Assembly: GCA_009838195.1 (NCBI GenBank)
Contig: VXSC01000022.1
Span: 102,923 to 166,922, forward strand
Direction: 5' to 3'
Source: Rhodothermaceae bacterium
GTDB taxonomy: Bacteria; Bacteroidota; Rhodothermia; Rhodothermales; Bin80
DNA: 64,000 nt
Shown here: in pieces, positions 44,276 to 54,400 of the stretch
How the letters are laid out: each line of letters opens with the position of its first letter
Position numbering within the stretch: position 1 is the first letter of the stretch
Translations under genes and position numbers: made by a program
The notes under the pieces: model-generated
Databases searched by the model: none
Told to the model about the DNA's origin: nothing
What the model saw: only the letters and a program-made list of their open reading frames with translations

Positions 44276-45421
44276 ATGTCTGCGGTTATATATTTGGACT
44301 ACAATGCTACGACGCCGGTTGATCCTCGCGTCGTGGACAAGATGTTGCCATACTTCACAGAACATTATGGCAACCCTTCCAGCCAGGCACACATGTACGG
44401 GTGGGCCGCAAATGCCGCGGTTGAGAAGGCACGTATGGAAGTTGCACAATGTCTTGGTGCATCCAGGCCAAGTGAAATCACCTTTACGAGCGGTGCAACG
44501 GAAGGGATTAATGCAGCAATCAAAGGTGTAGCTGAGGTCCGTTCCCGTCGCGGAAATCACATCGTTACCGTGCAAACTGAGCATAGCGCAGTGACCCATG
44601 CCTGTCAGCATCTGCAGCAGCAGGGATGGCACGTCACGTATTTACCGGTTAATTCAGATGGGCTTCTTGATCTTGACTCCTTAGAGGACAGTCTCACCGA
44701 TGAGACGGTCTTGGTATGTATTATGTGGGCCAATAACGAGACAGGAGTTATACAGCCGATTTCTGAAATAGCAGGATTAGTTCGGGGGCGTGGGATTCCG
44801 TTCATGACGGACGCGACGCAGGCGGTTGGCAAGCTGCCGGTATCGGTGGACGATGTAGATATCCTCGTTTGCAGTGGACACAAAGTGTACGGTCCCAAGG
44901 GGGTAGGTGCAATGTTTGTTCGTAGTCGTGTACGGTGCGCCCCATTGATTGATGGGGGTGGACAGGAACGGGGGAAGCGAAGCGGTACCCACAACGTCCC
45001 GGGAATTGTTGGCATGGGTGAGGCCTTTCGGCTGGCGAAACTAGAGTGTGAACAGGATGCAAAGCGCCTTTCCACTTTGCGTGACAAATTTGAACAAGAC
45101 CTGATAGATTCGGGAGTTGCAGTTCAAATTAATGGCGCCGGTGCTGACAGGCTCCCCCAAACAAGTAGCGTATCCTTTCCAGATTTGAACCTGGAGAGAC
45201 TTCTCTTGTCTATTCGTACGCTGGCAGTGGGGACCGGAAGCGCGTGTGGATCCGGTAAGAGCATGCCCAGCCCGGTACTATCCGCAATGGGTGTTGGAGA
45301 TGATGCCGCTAGGCAGACCTTGCGAGTCAGTTTAGGGCGTCCAACAACCAAACAAGACGTTTTTCAGGCCTCTGAATTACTTATGAAGGCCTTAGATGGA
45401 CTTTACAACAAAGCTGCATGA
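44276..45421 (+). CDS. Cysteine desulfurase (IscS/NifS type)
   Basis: PLP enzyme (381 residues) that takes sulfur from cysteine for Fe-S clusters and thiolation. The internal aldimine Lys203 lies in CSGHKVYGPKG; the persulfide-forming Cys324 lies in TGSACGSG; HSAVTH carries the cofactor-stacking His. The short loop around the catalytic Cys and motif order fit the NifS/IscS group rather than SufS. Its stop overlaps the next gene's ATG (ATGA), so it is translationally coupled with a DUF2480 gene. Confidence 0.95.
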   Translation: MSAVIYLDYNATTPVDPRVVDKMLPYFTEHYGNPSSQAHMYGWAANAAVEKARMEVAQCLGASRPSEITFTSGATEGINAAIKGVAEVRSRRGNHIVTVQTEHSAVTHACQHLQQQGWHVTYLPVNSDGLLDLDSLEDSLTDETVLVCIMWANNETGVIQPISEIAGLVRGRGIPFMTDATQAVGKLPVSVDDVDILVCSGHKVYGPKGVGAMFVRSRVRCAPLIDGGGQERGKRSGTHNVPGIVGMGEAFRLAKLECEQDAKRLSTLRDKFEQDLIDSGVAVQINGAGADRLPQTSSVSFPDLNLERLLLSIRTLAVGTGSACGSGKSMPSPVLSAMGVGDDAARQTLRVSLGRPTTKQDVFQASELLMKALDGLYNKAA

Positions 45422-45951
45422 CTCAGATGGAAATTGTTAACCGTGTAGCTCAAAGTGGGATTGAAGTTTATGATTTGGAGTTGCTCTGGGCGGGACATGA
45501 GATAAAGGAATTGGATCTGGCTTCTTTTCTTGAGGGAGGATTTCTTCTGCGAGAGAAGTTATTTCGGTCACAGGTCGCTGCATACGACGATTGGCAGGCG
45601 TTCAATGGGGTTCATGTGGCACTCTTTTGCAGTACGGACGCACTGGTGCCGATGTGGGCTTATATGCTGATCGCTTCGCATCTTGATCACGCAAGGAGTA
45701 TTACAATGGGACAAAAAGCTGATGTGATTCGAGAGCAATTTACGCTGGCGTTGGAGCATGAGGATTGGACAAAATTTTCTGACCGGATTGTTGTAGTTAA
45801 GGGTTGCGGCTCGGGGATTGTCCCAGAAAGTGCTTATGCCAGAGCAACGAGGGAACTGCAGAAGGTAGCCCGTAAGGTTATGTTTGGTGAGCCTTGCTCC
45901 AGTGTACCAATATGGCGTCGGCCGAAGGAGAAAGTGGCCCCGTCTGCATAG
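45418..45951 (+). CDS. DUF2480-family protein coupled to cysteine desulfurase
   Basis: A 177-residue cytosolic protein of unknown function that I recognise as DUF2480, a family I know from Bacteroidota. Recognisable parts are IEVYDLELLW, FLEGGFLLREKLFR, YMLIASHLDHA and VVVKGCGSGIVPESAYARAT. It begins in the stop codon of the cysteine desulfurase gene. In Bacteroidota this family tends to lie near suf genes, so a part in iron-sulfur cluster biogenesis is a reasonable inference, not shown. Cysteines in KGCGSG and GEPCSS could be functional. Confidence 0.85.
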   Translation: MTQMEIVNRVAQSGIEVYDLELLWAGHEIKELDLASFLEGGFLLREKLFRSQVAAYDDWQAFNGVHVALFCSTDALVPMWAYMLIASHLDHARSITMGQKADVIREQFTLALEHEDWTKFSDRIVVVKGCGSGIVPESAYARATRELQKVARKVMFGEPCSSVPIWRRPKEKVAPSA

Positions 45952-46116
45952 AGAGTAGATCACCGACGACCATTTTTTGTGACTGCGATTTCGTGCAATT
46001 TGGCCAAGTTAGACGACATCTCCCGCTGCTGTGATATCCGAAGAAGCCGATCGTCAGCCTATTGACAGGCTCCCCCAAAAGAGAGATTGAATGGACATTC
46101 GTGTTTCCCTGATCAA

Positions 46117-46875
46117 ATGAAAATTGAGCTTGCAGGTAAGGTGGCATTGGTCACTGGCGCCAGCCGTGGCATTGGAAAAGCAATTGCTACAAGTCTCGCG
46201 GGTGCCGGTGCAACGGTTGCTGTACACTATAACAGGAATATCACGCAGGCGGAAGCAGTTGTCTCTGAGCTGGGTAATCAAGCAGCCATATTCCAGTCTG
46301 ACCTATCACAGGTCGAAGCTTGTGAGGCGCTTCTGCAAAACGTCATGAAGACATATGGGCGGTTGGACATACTGGTTAACAATGCGGGCATTGCTCAATT
46401 TGTCCGTTCCTCTGAGCCTACCAACAAATGGGTTCGTGTGTGGGAGCAGACGATGGCGCTGAACGCCCGGGCAACTGCACTCTTGTGTCGTCTGGCAATC
46501 AGCTACTTTCAGACGCAGGGAGAAGGTCGCATAATCAATATTGCATCACGTGCTGCTTTTCGTGGAGATACAGCCGAGTACATGAGTTATGCAGCTTCAA
46601 AGGGGGCAGTTGTTTCGCTGACGCGCACGATTGCTCGTGCTTATGGGAAAGATGGGATCAAAGCCTTCGTCGTGGCGCCCGGCTTTGTCCGTACAGATAT
46701 GGCCCAGGATGCAGTAGATTCCTATGGAGAAGAGTTCATTTTAGGGGACCTTGCTCTGAATAATTTAACAGAACCGGAAGATGTTGCCCCAGTGGTTACA
46801 CTCTTGGCAAGTGGCTTGGCAGATCATGCCACGGGCACGTCAATTGATATCAATGCCGGCAGTTATGTCCACTAA
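46117..46875 (+). CDS. SDR-family oxidoreductase (FabG-like)
   Basis: A 252-residue short-chain dehydrogenase/reductase: cofactor motif TGASRGIG, structural motif LVNNAGIA and active site Tyr158-x-x-x-Lys162 (YAASK). The Arg in ASRG and basic residues nearby favour NADP(H). The late part (APGFVRTDMA, SIDINAGSYVH) is typical of FabG-like reductases. The substrate is unknown. The ATG at 46117 is chosen; an upstream start adds 10 residues without resemblance to the family. Confidence 0.93.
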   Translation: MKIELAGKVALVTGASRGIGKAIATSLAGAGATVAVHYNRNITQAEAVVSELGNQAAIFQSDLSQVEACEALLQNVMKTYGRLDILVNNAGIAQFVRSSEPTNKWVRVWEQTMALNARATALLCRLAISYFQTQGEGRIINIASRAAFRGDTAEYMSYAASKGAVVSLTRTIARAYGKDGIKAFVVAPGFVRTDMAQDAVDSYGEEFILGDLALNNLTEPEDVAPVVTLLASGLADHATGTSIDINAGSYVH

Positions 46876-46984
46876 TGCTCCGGTGGCTGCTCTCTTGTTC
46901 AGTGTAAGTTTTTTCTCACCGGCACTCCTGCAGGGCTGCGATGACAGAGAGAATGTCGTCAAGGTGCAGGAGCTAAATGTCTGA
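46865..46984 (+). CDS. Possible 39-residue lipoprotein
   Basis: A micro-ORF starting inside the last codons of the SDR gene (11-bp overlap). It encodes a polar start, a hydrophobic stretch (VAALLFSVSFFSPALL), a lipobox-like LLQGC and a short polar tail. Very small lipoproteins with this layout exist, but there is no family match I can name. It ends 2 bp before the end of the convergent mltG gene. It could be chance. Confidence 0.35.
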   Translation: MSTNAPVAALLFSVSFFSPALLQGCDDRENVVKVQELNV

Positions 46985-46986
46985 AC

Positions 46987-48027
46987 TCAAAGGTCGGTGC
47001 CCTGGTTGGCTTGTCTACGCCTGCGCTCGGCTAAATAACGCCTTAGGATAGCCGCGTCTCTGTTGTGGCTTCGCAAGTCAACATTGAATGAATGGCCGCC
47101 ATCAGGACTGGCGACAAAGAACATGAAGTTGTGATCTTCTGCTGCTGCAGTTGCTCGGAGAGATGATGGAGAGGGATTGGTAATCGGTCCAGGTGGTAAA
47201 CCACGATATAAGTAGGTATTGTACGAATGACGAATCCGATAATCGCGGTAGAGTAGTCGCCGCCGACTGCCTTCCAGCTCAACCAGTGCATATTGCACGG
47301 TCGGGTCTGCCTGCAAGGGCCAGCGTTTTCGCAGACGATTCAAGTATACACCGGCCACACGAGACTTTTCAGCGTCCACACTTGTCTCCCATTCGACAAT
47401 AGCTGCCAAGCTCACGATCTGGTCACGCGTAAGGTTTCGATCATTCGCTTTATCGGCTAGCTCACGCTCAAAAAATTTGTCGAACTCCTTTTTGATGTGC
47501 CGAACAACATCATCCGCTTCCGTGAGCCAATAGAATTGATAGGTTTCGGGAAGCATATAGCTGAACAAGTGAAGCGTGTCCGTATCAAGCTCGGATGCTA
47601 GGGTAGTATCACGAAGCGCTACGAGAAAATCCTCCGATGCAAACGCCATATTGGCGGCTGCACTGCGAGCGATCCGGTCACGTCGGGATCCGGCTGGGAT
47701 CCTTACAGATACCGGAGTCTGAAGCCCCTTTCGTAGGATTTGCAACAGGTGAACGTTCGATTTTCCAGAAGAAAAAACATAGTGACCCGCCTTCATTTGA
47801 TCCTTCCATCCCGTCGAATGGGCTACTAAACGGAAAGTCCAAAGGTGCTTCACCAGTTGCCGACTTTCAAGTGAATCAACAACATCAATGAAAGAGCTCC
47901 CTCGAGGAATGTGCAGAGATCGGTCGTCCTCAAAAGAGGGCATATTCGGGGACCATAGCACCCAGGCCGCTCCCGCTCCAATCAGAACTCCTATACTTAA
48001 TGTAAGAAGCAAGATTCTACGCATCAT
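46987..48027 (-). CDS. mltG: Endolytic murein transglycosylase MltG
   Basis: Inner-membrane enzyme that cuts nascent glycan strands and helps set their length. A 346-residue protein: one N-terminal transmembrane helix (about residues 4-25), a LysM-like part (SLHIPRGSSFIDVVDSLESR), then the YceG catalytic domain with the motif LAAIVEWETS (catalytic Glu) and the downstream GLPPGPITNPS loop. It is 24 bp downstream of chorismate mutase on the same strand. Confidence 0.95.
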   Translation of the reverse strand: MMRRILLLTLSIGVLIGAGAAWVLWSPNMPSFEDDRSLHIPRGSSFIDVVDSLESRQLVKHLWTFRLVAHSTGWKDQMKAGHYVFSSGKSNVHLLQILRKGLQTPVSVRIPAGSRRDRIARSAAANMAFASEDFLVALRDTTLASELDTDTLHLFSYMLPETYQFYWLTEADDVVRHIKKEFDKFFERELADKANDRNLTRDQIVSLAAIVEWETSVDAEKSRVAGVYLNRLRKRWPLQADPTVQYALVELEGSRRRLLYRDYRIRHSYNTYLYRGLPPGPITNPSPSSLRATAAAEDHNFMFFVASPDGGHSFNVDLRSHNRDAAILRRYLAERRRRQANQGTDL

Positions 48028-48051
48028 GAGGGAGTGATAACCAAGATTAGT

Positions 48052-48360
48052 CTACTCAGACTGATATTTTTGGCGCTCAAGTGCACGCGTCTCATCTATG
48101 ATACGCTCGAAGAGTCTCCGCACAGCTTCAGCAGAGAGGGGACCTGGGTTTGTACGCATTACATTCTTGAGGATTTCCTTCTCCCGGGCAGGCATATAGA
48201 TTGGGAGTCCCAGTTGCTGCTTGATCTCCCCAATATTATTCGCTAGATTCGAGCGCTCGTTCAAAAGCTTTATAATCTTCTGATCTATCTCATCAATCTG
48301 CGTCCGGAACGGTTCTAGATCTTCTTCCGAAACTGCTTGCCGCGGTGATACAGGCTTCAT
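48052..48360 (-). CDS. Chorismate mutase (AroQ type)
   Basis: Converts chorismate to prephenate for phenylalanine and tyrosine synthesis. The all-helical AroQ domain is seen: RTQIDEIDQKIIKLLNERSN at the start, MPAREKEILKNV and AVRRLFERIIDETRALERQ. It is a stand-alone domain of 102 residues; the ATG at 48360 is favoured over a TTG 30 bp upstream. It precedes mltG on the same strand. Confidence 0.9.
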   Translation of the reverse strand: MKPVSPRQAVSEEDLEPFRTQIDEIDQKIIKLLNERSNLANNIGEIKQQLGLPIYMPAREKEILKNVMRTNPGPLSAEAVRRLFERIIDETRALERQKYQSE

Positions 48361-48478
48361 GGTGTAAGTTGTATGCGAGCGCTTACTCAATAGGTACGAA
48401 TATGAACAAAAGTGAAATCTTCAGGTATTGATAATTTGCAGAGTCCGCAGTATCTTTCTTAACCAAAGATATGCTTTG

Positions 48479-49006
48479 ATGACCTATAAGAATTTATTGC
48501 TTATTGCTGTTATAGCTTTTCTGGCGTTGCCTGCAGATGCGCAGTTCCGGGAAACGGTCCCCAATGCGTTTCCGCAAACCAGACTGTATAGTCCATCAAA
48601 CAAGGTTGGTGCACTGTTGAACCGGATCTTTAACCCCAGCGTCTTTCAAATGAGCCATAGCTTCGAAATGACGGCCGGTTCCTTTGCTGGTAATGGGTAT
48701 TCAATGGGAATGTACACAAATACGATGGTCTGGCAGTTCAGTCCTAAACTAGCTGCGCGAATGGACGTTGCAGTTGCGTATTCTCCTCAGAATCAGATTG
48801 CCCGGGAGGCTGGATTTGGGCAACAACACCCGCAGATCTTTTTACGTAATGCCGAAGTAGCATGGAAGCCATCTGAGCGTGTCCAGTTCCATTTTCAAAT
48901 CAGACAAGATCCCTATGCATATCATGGCATGATGGGATATGGCCCCTATGGCTACGGGTATAATCATCGTCACATTGGACACTATAGAAGGGGTTTCTGG
49001 TTTTAG
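48479..49006 (+). CDS. Hypothetical exported protein
   Basis: A 175-residue protein I do not recognise. A signal peptide (KNLLLIAVIAFLALPADAQ) precedes a region with alternating, beta-rich segments and a C-terminal tail rich in Gly, Tyr and His (MMGYGPYGYGYNHRHIGHYR). The composition suggests an outer-membrane or surface location and possible metal binding by the tail; both are inference. It starts a plus-strand run leading to rsfS. Confidence 0.6.
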   Translation: MTYKNLLLIAVIAFLALPADAQFRETVPNAFPQTRLYSPSNKVGALLNRIFNPSVFQMSHSFEMTAGSFAGNGYSMGMYTNTMVWQFSPKLAARMDVAVAYSPQNQIAREAGFGQQHPQIFLRNAEVAWKPSERVQFHFQIRQDPYAYHGMMGYGPYGYGYNHRHIGHYRRGFWF

Positions 49007-49027
49007 TACCGCACGGTTGGAGTGTAC

Positions 49028-49543
49028 ATGAACCGACTGAAGGCTTTTAGTCTTTCTATTTTCTCGACTCTATTAATCCTCGTTGTCGTCGTACTGGTCG
49101 TGTCTTTACTGGTGAACATTCCACTGGTAAAGGAGGCATTCTTTCCCGTTCAAGTCGCCTCTTCCATTAGTACTACTGAGATTGAAGCCCCAGGGCCTGC
49201 GGATATTTATCAGGTTGAGGTTCGTAATGGGGTAGGCGTCCACGGTGTAGCTGAACGAATGCGGACGTACCTGCGCTCAAAAGGATACGATGTTGTAGGC
49301 GTGGGGAATCATCCGTCCTTTGATGTTGGGCAAACGGTCATTATAGATCGGATCGGCAATCTGGAAATCGCCCAACAGGTCGCTGCATCTCTTGGTCTGC
49401 CACCTGAACGTGTCCAACAGGATGTGCGCAGTGAATTTCATCTGGATGTCTCAATCATTCTTGGTAAGGATTATGGGGTCATCCCTCCATTTGCACCCCC
49501 GCAAAGTGCTCCTCCCATTCAAGACCCGGATAATGGTAACTGA
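49028..49543 (+). CDS. Membrane-anchored LytR C-terminal-domain protein
   Basis: A 171-residue protein: one N-terminal transmembrane helix (about residues 7-30) followed by an extracytoplasmic LytR_C-type domain (VEVRNGVGVHGVAERMRTYL, then KGYDVVGVGN and the IIDRIGNLEIAQQVAASLGL segment). LytR_C domains occur in envelope proteins; their ligand is not established. The 3' end overlaps rsfS by 11 bp. In Bacteroidota this domain protein next to rsfS is a neighbourhood I find plausible. Confidence 0.75.
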   Translation: MNRLKAFSLSIFSTLLILVVVVLVVSLLVNIPLVKEAFFPVQVASSISTTEIEAPGPADIYQVEVRNGVGVHGVAERMRTYLRSKGYDVVGVGNHPSFDVGQTVIIDRIGNLEIAQQVAASLGLPPERVQQDVRSEFHLDVSIILGKDYGVIPPFAPPQSAPPIQDPDNGN

Positions 49544-49967
49544 GCCACCTTTGGTCACGTCTTCTACCACGCCGAACAAGAAGCGGTTAAGCCCTATACC
49601 CGTGCAGATTCTTGCCCGGGAAGCTCTGACAGCCATACGGGAGAAGAAGGCTTCTGATGTGGTCATTATGGATATGCATAAGGCCAGTGGTATCGCCGAT
49701 TATTTTATCCTGTGCTCTGGCACATCGGACATCCAGGTTAAGGCCATTGCGGAGGCGGTTGAGAAACGACTCAAGAGTGAATGTCACGAGGTTCCGTGGC
49801 ATATTGAAGGTACGGAGCACCGCCAGTGGGTATTACTTGATTATGTGGACCTAGTCGTTCACATATTTACGCCTGAGAGACGTGAATTCTATGACCTTGA
49901 GCGGCTATGGAGTGATGCGCCGATAGAAAAGGTTGATGAAGGGACCGCGGTTCTGCTTCAATCATGA
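49533..49967 (+). CDS. rsfS: Ribosome silencing factor RsfS (iojap/YbeB)
   Basis: Binds ribosomal protein uL14 and blocks subunit joining during starvation. The 144-residue product has the family core: LAREALTAIREKKASDVVIM, ADYFILCSGTSDIQVKAIAE, WHIEGTEHRQWVLLDYVDLV and REFYDLERLWSDA. The ATG at 49533 is chosen because the domain starts shortly after it; the longer frame upstream is antisense-like noise within the LytR_C gene. Its stop overlaps the next ATG (ATGA). Confidence 0.94.
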   Translation: MVTEPPLVTSSTTPNKKRLSPIPVQILAREALTAIREKKASDVVIMDMHKASGIADYFILCSGTSDIQVKAIAEAVEKRLKSECHEVPWHIEGTEHRQWVLLDYVDLVVHIFTPERREFYDLERLWSDAPIEKVDEGTAVLLQS

Positions 49968-50473
49968 GAACAGGATTTGCGACCCTCACTGTGCTCCTGC
50001 TCGGGTATGTGACGGCTTGCAGCGGATCCAACACCGCAACGTCTACAGAACCAGACATGCGATTTGGACACCGATACGAAGGGGTGCCGCCGGATGGGTA
50101 TCGCACGGTCACGATCAGTGTGCCTGAACAGGAGCACACGTTTACCTATTTTCCCGCAACTTTTGATCGTGTATTTGTACGACCAGAACTGCTTCAATTG
50201 GAGCAGGACACCGTAGCGGTGGAGGTCTTGGTCAAGGGCAGTTTGCCGGATGCATGTATGGAACTGCATGCCTTTGATCAAGAGAGGATGGGGAATATCA
50301 TCACGGCCACACTGCAGATGCGCCGCGGCCAGTCACATGTGTGCGCAACTGCCCGTCATCCCTATCGGCTATATCTAATGTTGGACGGTGGCTTCATTCA
50401 GGGGCACTACACGCTGAAGCTCAATGATTCGACCATACCTTTTACGGTTCGAAAGCTTGAGACCAGAGAATAA
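49964..50473 (+). CDS. Hypothetical lipoprotein coupled to rsfS
   Basis: A 169-residue predicted lipoprotein (lipobox YVTAC, Cys19) of no family that I recognise. The remainder is beta-rich, with two further cysteines (DACMEL, SHVCAT) that could form a disulfide. It starts in the stop codon of rsfS and so shares its transcript. Its end is followed by a 208-bp gap with no further gene. Confidence 0.6.
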   Translation: MRTGFATLTVLLLGYVTACSGSNTATSTEPDMRFGHRYEGVPPDGYRTVTISVPEQEHTFTYFPATFDRVFVRPELLQLEQDTVAVEVLVKGSLPDACMELHAFDQERMGNIITATLQMRRGQSHVCATARHPYRLYLMLDGGFIQGHYTLKLNDSTIPFTVRKLETRE

Positions 50474-50681
50474 GATTATCGCTCTTTCAACACAAAGGAA
50501 AGCATAATAACCCTCTGGACTTCGACGGTTATCCAGTGCATAGAGATATCGGAGCTGGATTCCCAGGAAAATTGAGCCCTGCAAATCCTGTTTCCAGGGA
50601 TGTGGACGATCCGGGAATCATGATGAAGGTGATGGAGCTGTGCAGTATCCGGATCAAAGAGGCCAGCTATCCGACATCGGT

Positions 50682-51449
50682 CTACTCACCGATAGGATCT
50701 CCAGCCTTTTTTGAGGCGGTTAAGGACGCTTGAAGGTTCTGTTGATCCGTCAGATCCTCCAGGTATGCGTATGCATTGGAGCTATGGAGTATCTGAGATT
50801 TCGTACCAAACACCTCGTCAAAGTGATGCACAACAAAATTGGATACCTCATCAAGGTTGCATGGCCGATTCAATTCCTGAACGATCGAGGTGACTCCCCG
50901 GTCTGAAATCCCGCACGGTGTGATTCGGCTGAAGTAGTTCAGGTCGGGGTGCACATTCAATGCCAGACCGTGTGTAGTAACCCACCGGCTGGCATGGATG
51001 CCAAAGGCACAGATTTTCCTCTCAAATCCCTCGGTACCGACCCAGACACCCGTTCGTCCTGATACACGGAATCCGACCAGATTATATTCGCTAAGCGTAC
51101 GAAGTACAACCTCTTCGAGGTTACGCATAAAGCGGTGCAAGTCACGATAAAACCTGTCTAGATCCAATAAGAAGTATACCACGAGTTGGCCGGGACCGTG
51201 GTAGGTGACATCTCCTCCACGATCAATATATACGACCTCAGCATCACCCGGCGCAAGTAGATGCCGGTCGTCTCCACTCTTTCCCATTGTGAAAACCGGT
51301 GGGTGCTCCAGCAGGAGAACCACATGGGGTAAGTGCGTGTGATTCTTTTTTGCTTGAATGAGACGCTCTTTAACGGCCTCTTGAAGTGCCCATGTTGGCC
51401 GGTAAGCGACACGCCCCAGATAGCATGCTATAGATAATTCGGATTGCAA
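50682..51449 (-). CDS. lipB: Lipoyl(octanoyl) transferase LipB
   Basis: Moves octanoate from acyl-carrier protein to lipoate-dependent enzymes. The conserved RGGDVTYHGPGQLVVY and the catalytic pair, Lys in ERKICAFGI and Cys in ITPCGISDRGV, are intact. It has 255 residues, with a C-terminal extension of about 35 residues beyond the enzyme. It begins 4 bp after the sprA stop, so it is co-transcribed with sprA. Confidence 0.95.
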   Translation of the reverse strand: MQSELSIACYLGRVAYRPTWALQEAVKERLIQAKKNHTHLPHVVLLLEHPPVFTMGKSGDDRHLLAPGDAEVVYIDRGGDVTYHGPGQLVVYFLLDLDRFYRDLHRFMRNLEEVVLRTLSEYNLVGFRVSGRTGVWVGTEGFERKICAFGIHASRWVTTHGLALNVHPDLNYFSRITPCGISDRGVTSIVQELNRPCNLDEVSNFVVHHFDEVFGTKSQILHSSNAYAYLEDLTDQQNLQASLTASKKAGDPIGE

Positions 51450-51453
51450 CTGT

Positions 51454-54400
51454 TTAATGGGAAAAGTTTACACGCAAATTGAAGCCACCATTGATGGTGG
51501 TGTAGGGGAGTCTTCGACTGTCGCCAATAAAGTCTTCGTACTGCACAAAGACATCTGCGGAAACAACATTACTGAACTGGTAGGCGATTTTTGGCTGTGC
51601 CTGAATCCTTGACGTACTTGTCAGGACGTCGACATAAGGCTCTTCAAGAACGTCGGATACATTAAATTCCGGATCAACGGCTGCGACCTCCATAGCCCGA
51701 CGGATGTAGAAACTTCGATCATCGTTGGCAATGCGGGACAATGAGAGCGAGAAGTTAATGCGGTTATTGAGTGTCCGGCGAATGAATGGGAGCCGCAGAC
51801 CCGACTTGGCCCAGGATGCTGTAAGCGAAATCTCGTTACTTCGGTTTTCATTTACGACATTATTGGTTGTACTCAGGGAATAAGAATTGGTCTTATTCCA
51901 TGCGATGCTAGTCTGAATATTTCCTCGGAACGATAGATCTACCGCGATTAATGGCTGAAACCGTTCATTGATTCGCACTGCATCCACTTCTTCTTGTGGA
52001 ATAGTAAAGGCGATCAAAGGCCCCTCTCCCAGATAAAAATTATCAGGTTGTCCACCACGAAGATTTGATCTGAAATCAGCTGAAAAGCTACTGGCGTAGC
52101 TGTGGCGCAGGGTAGCATTCTGGAAAATTCTTCGAATCAGCGGCCATTTGGCAATTCCCGAGTAACTGAGACTCCAACCCGGCAGTGGAAAGGGCATATT
52201 TCCCGTAGACCCAAACACAAGATAACTTGACTGGAAATCCCGATAAACCAGACGGTTGGTCAGGACCGTTGATTCCAGTGTGTCAGGCAAGGGGCCGTCC
52301 GAAGAACATGCCGCCCCACAATCCGAGCGGTATTGATTCAGTTGCGATTGAAATAAATCCTGATAGGAGGCCGTAAAACTCCAGGCGGAAACCGTAACAT
52401 CACTGGTCCGTGTAGTGTCCGCTCCCGGTTGTCCGTTATCCAGAATCCGGTACGTAAGGTTTTCGCGACGGGTCTCTTCCATCCTCCAGTTCAAGGTAAT
52501 CCGCATTTGTGAGGACAGATTCAGGGATACTCGACCGGCCCACCGGTCTGCATCATTGAGTGCGTCGGTTACCTGAAATCGCTCGTCAATGACGCGTCCC
52601 TGCTCGGGTGTAATGGTTCGGTCAAGTCCCAAGCGATACCGCAGTGATGGCCCCTGGTCATTGAATACGGCGTCATACAAACTGTAATGAACCTGTACGT
52701 CACCAAGCTCGTCCAGAACCCCAACATTATTGGCTGAGGTATTGCGTGTGCCATTATACGTTAAGGATAGATCCTGAATACCTGTAAGCGCGAGCAGTAG
52801 TCGGCGTGTAAGTGCTTTGGGAGTTAAACTCTGCGGGAATCTGATCCTGGAAGTGCGGGTTGGGTTCTCTGTCTGCAACTCAGCAGGATCAGGGATAGGT
52901 TGATTGACGGGAGGATCTGCAATAGGAACCTCTTCCTCGTCCTGTTCTGTAATGGGAACCTCTTCCTCGCCCTGCTCTGCAATTGGAACTCCTTCCTCTT
53001 CCTGCTCTGCTTCACGCTCCTGCTCCTGTCGCCTCTCTTCCCGACGTCTCTCCAGTTCCCGACGCCTTTCTTCTCGACGCCTTGCCCGTTCCTGTTCTCT
53101 TATCTGGCGCTGAGCTTGAGCCTCAGATGCAGCGGCACGCTGCGCCTCCTCAAGTCGCTGATAGAATCCAAGCTTCCGAATGAGGTCTTGCGGGCGCAAG
53201 GTGAGTCCACCACGAATCGTGGTGGTGAGTCTGGTTCGGGCGCCTGTATTACTGCCTACAGACCCATTTGACCAATCAAAGTTTGTTGAGTACCCGATAT
53301 CCTGAATCTGTATCCAGGACAATGCCCGATAGCGTTGAAGGCGAGGTCTGAAAGTGGCATTGAATCGGGATGAGTAGCTCTCAGGACGAATATTGGGTGC
53401 ACCGGGCACACTGCCTCCAAGTGCCTGCCGGAACACCTGGCCGAATTTCCGGGGCTGAAGGTGGGTAAGCTCAAAAGCACTCACTCCTACCTGCGAATCG
53501 TCAATCACCCCTTCCTGAATCAGCGAGGCCAGGTTCGTATCGTCCAGTTGTGATTCAGCCCCGGTCGAATCAATTAAAATGACGGAATAAAGCGTATCAA
53601 CTCCGATCGCATTCAAGCTTTGATCTGTGCTTGACTGTATCCCCAGATCGAGGAAGCTGAACGGACTGTATTGAAAACTAAAGTCTCGGGAATGCGAGAA
53701 TTGGTGTTGAGCGCGAACCGGAAATTGTACATCCAGGGGCAAGTCGGAACTGCGTTGACGAGATGGGTCCGCGCGCTGCTTCGAGGACGAAAGTGCTCGG
53801 TTTGCACTCAGGCTGTAATCTAGTGAAGAGGGGAGGTAATTGAGACCGATATTACTCAATAATCCCAAGACAGGGACTCCCTCCAGCCAGGAAAATAATC
53901 GCAGGACTCTCGGGTTTCTGATCTGCAGACGGTAGCCGAATGATGTACTCCAGCGCCAGGAATTTCGAAAGGATTGTGTCGGTGTCCGGGTTTTTGTATC
54001 GGAGTAGGAATAACTGAAAGACAGGCCATCGAGCGTATTTCGCACTAGGCGGGAGCGTGCCCCACTCTTACTAACCCGTGTGGTGTATGAGGTAGTCTTG
54101 GAAAAGGTTTGCGCTTCTTCGCGAATCTGCTGTTGCCGGATCGCAATTTCTGAGCTGGTCAAGGTAGAGTCAGCTGCAATTGCATCTTGGAGGCTCGTGA
54201 CACGTATGTCCCCCCGGTTCGGGTCAAATCGTGGAAGTCTGGAGTTCTCTTTCATCTCCATACTGACAGGTAATGTCCATCCGTACCGTTCCGGGATAAA
54301 CTTGTCAACGCTCAGCTGGGAGTTGACGGTCCAGTTCTGGATATTGAGTTGTTCCCGATCAGCTAGAGTACTGGAGAGCGCACCAAAACCATCCGATTGT

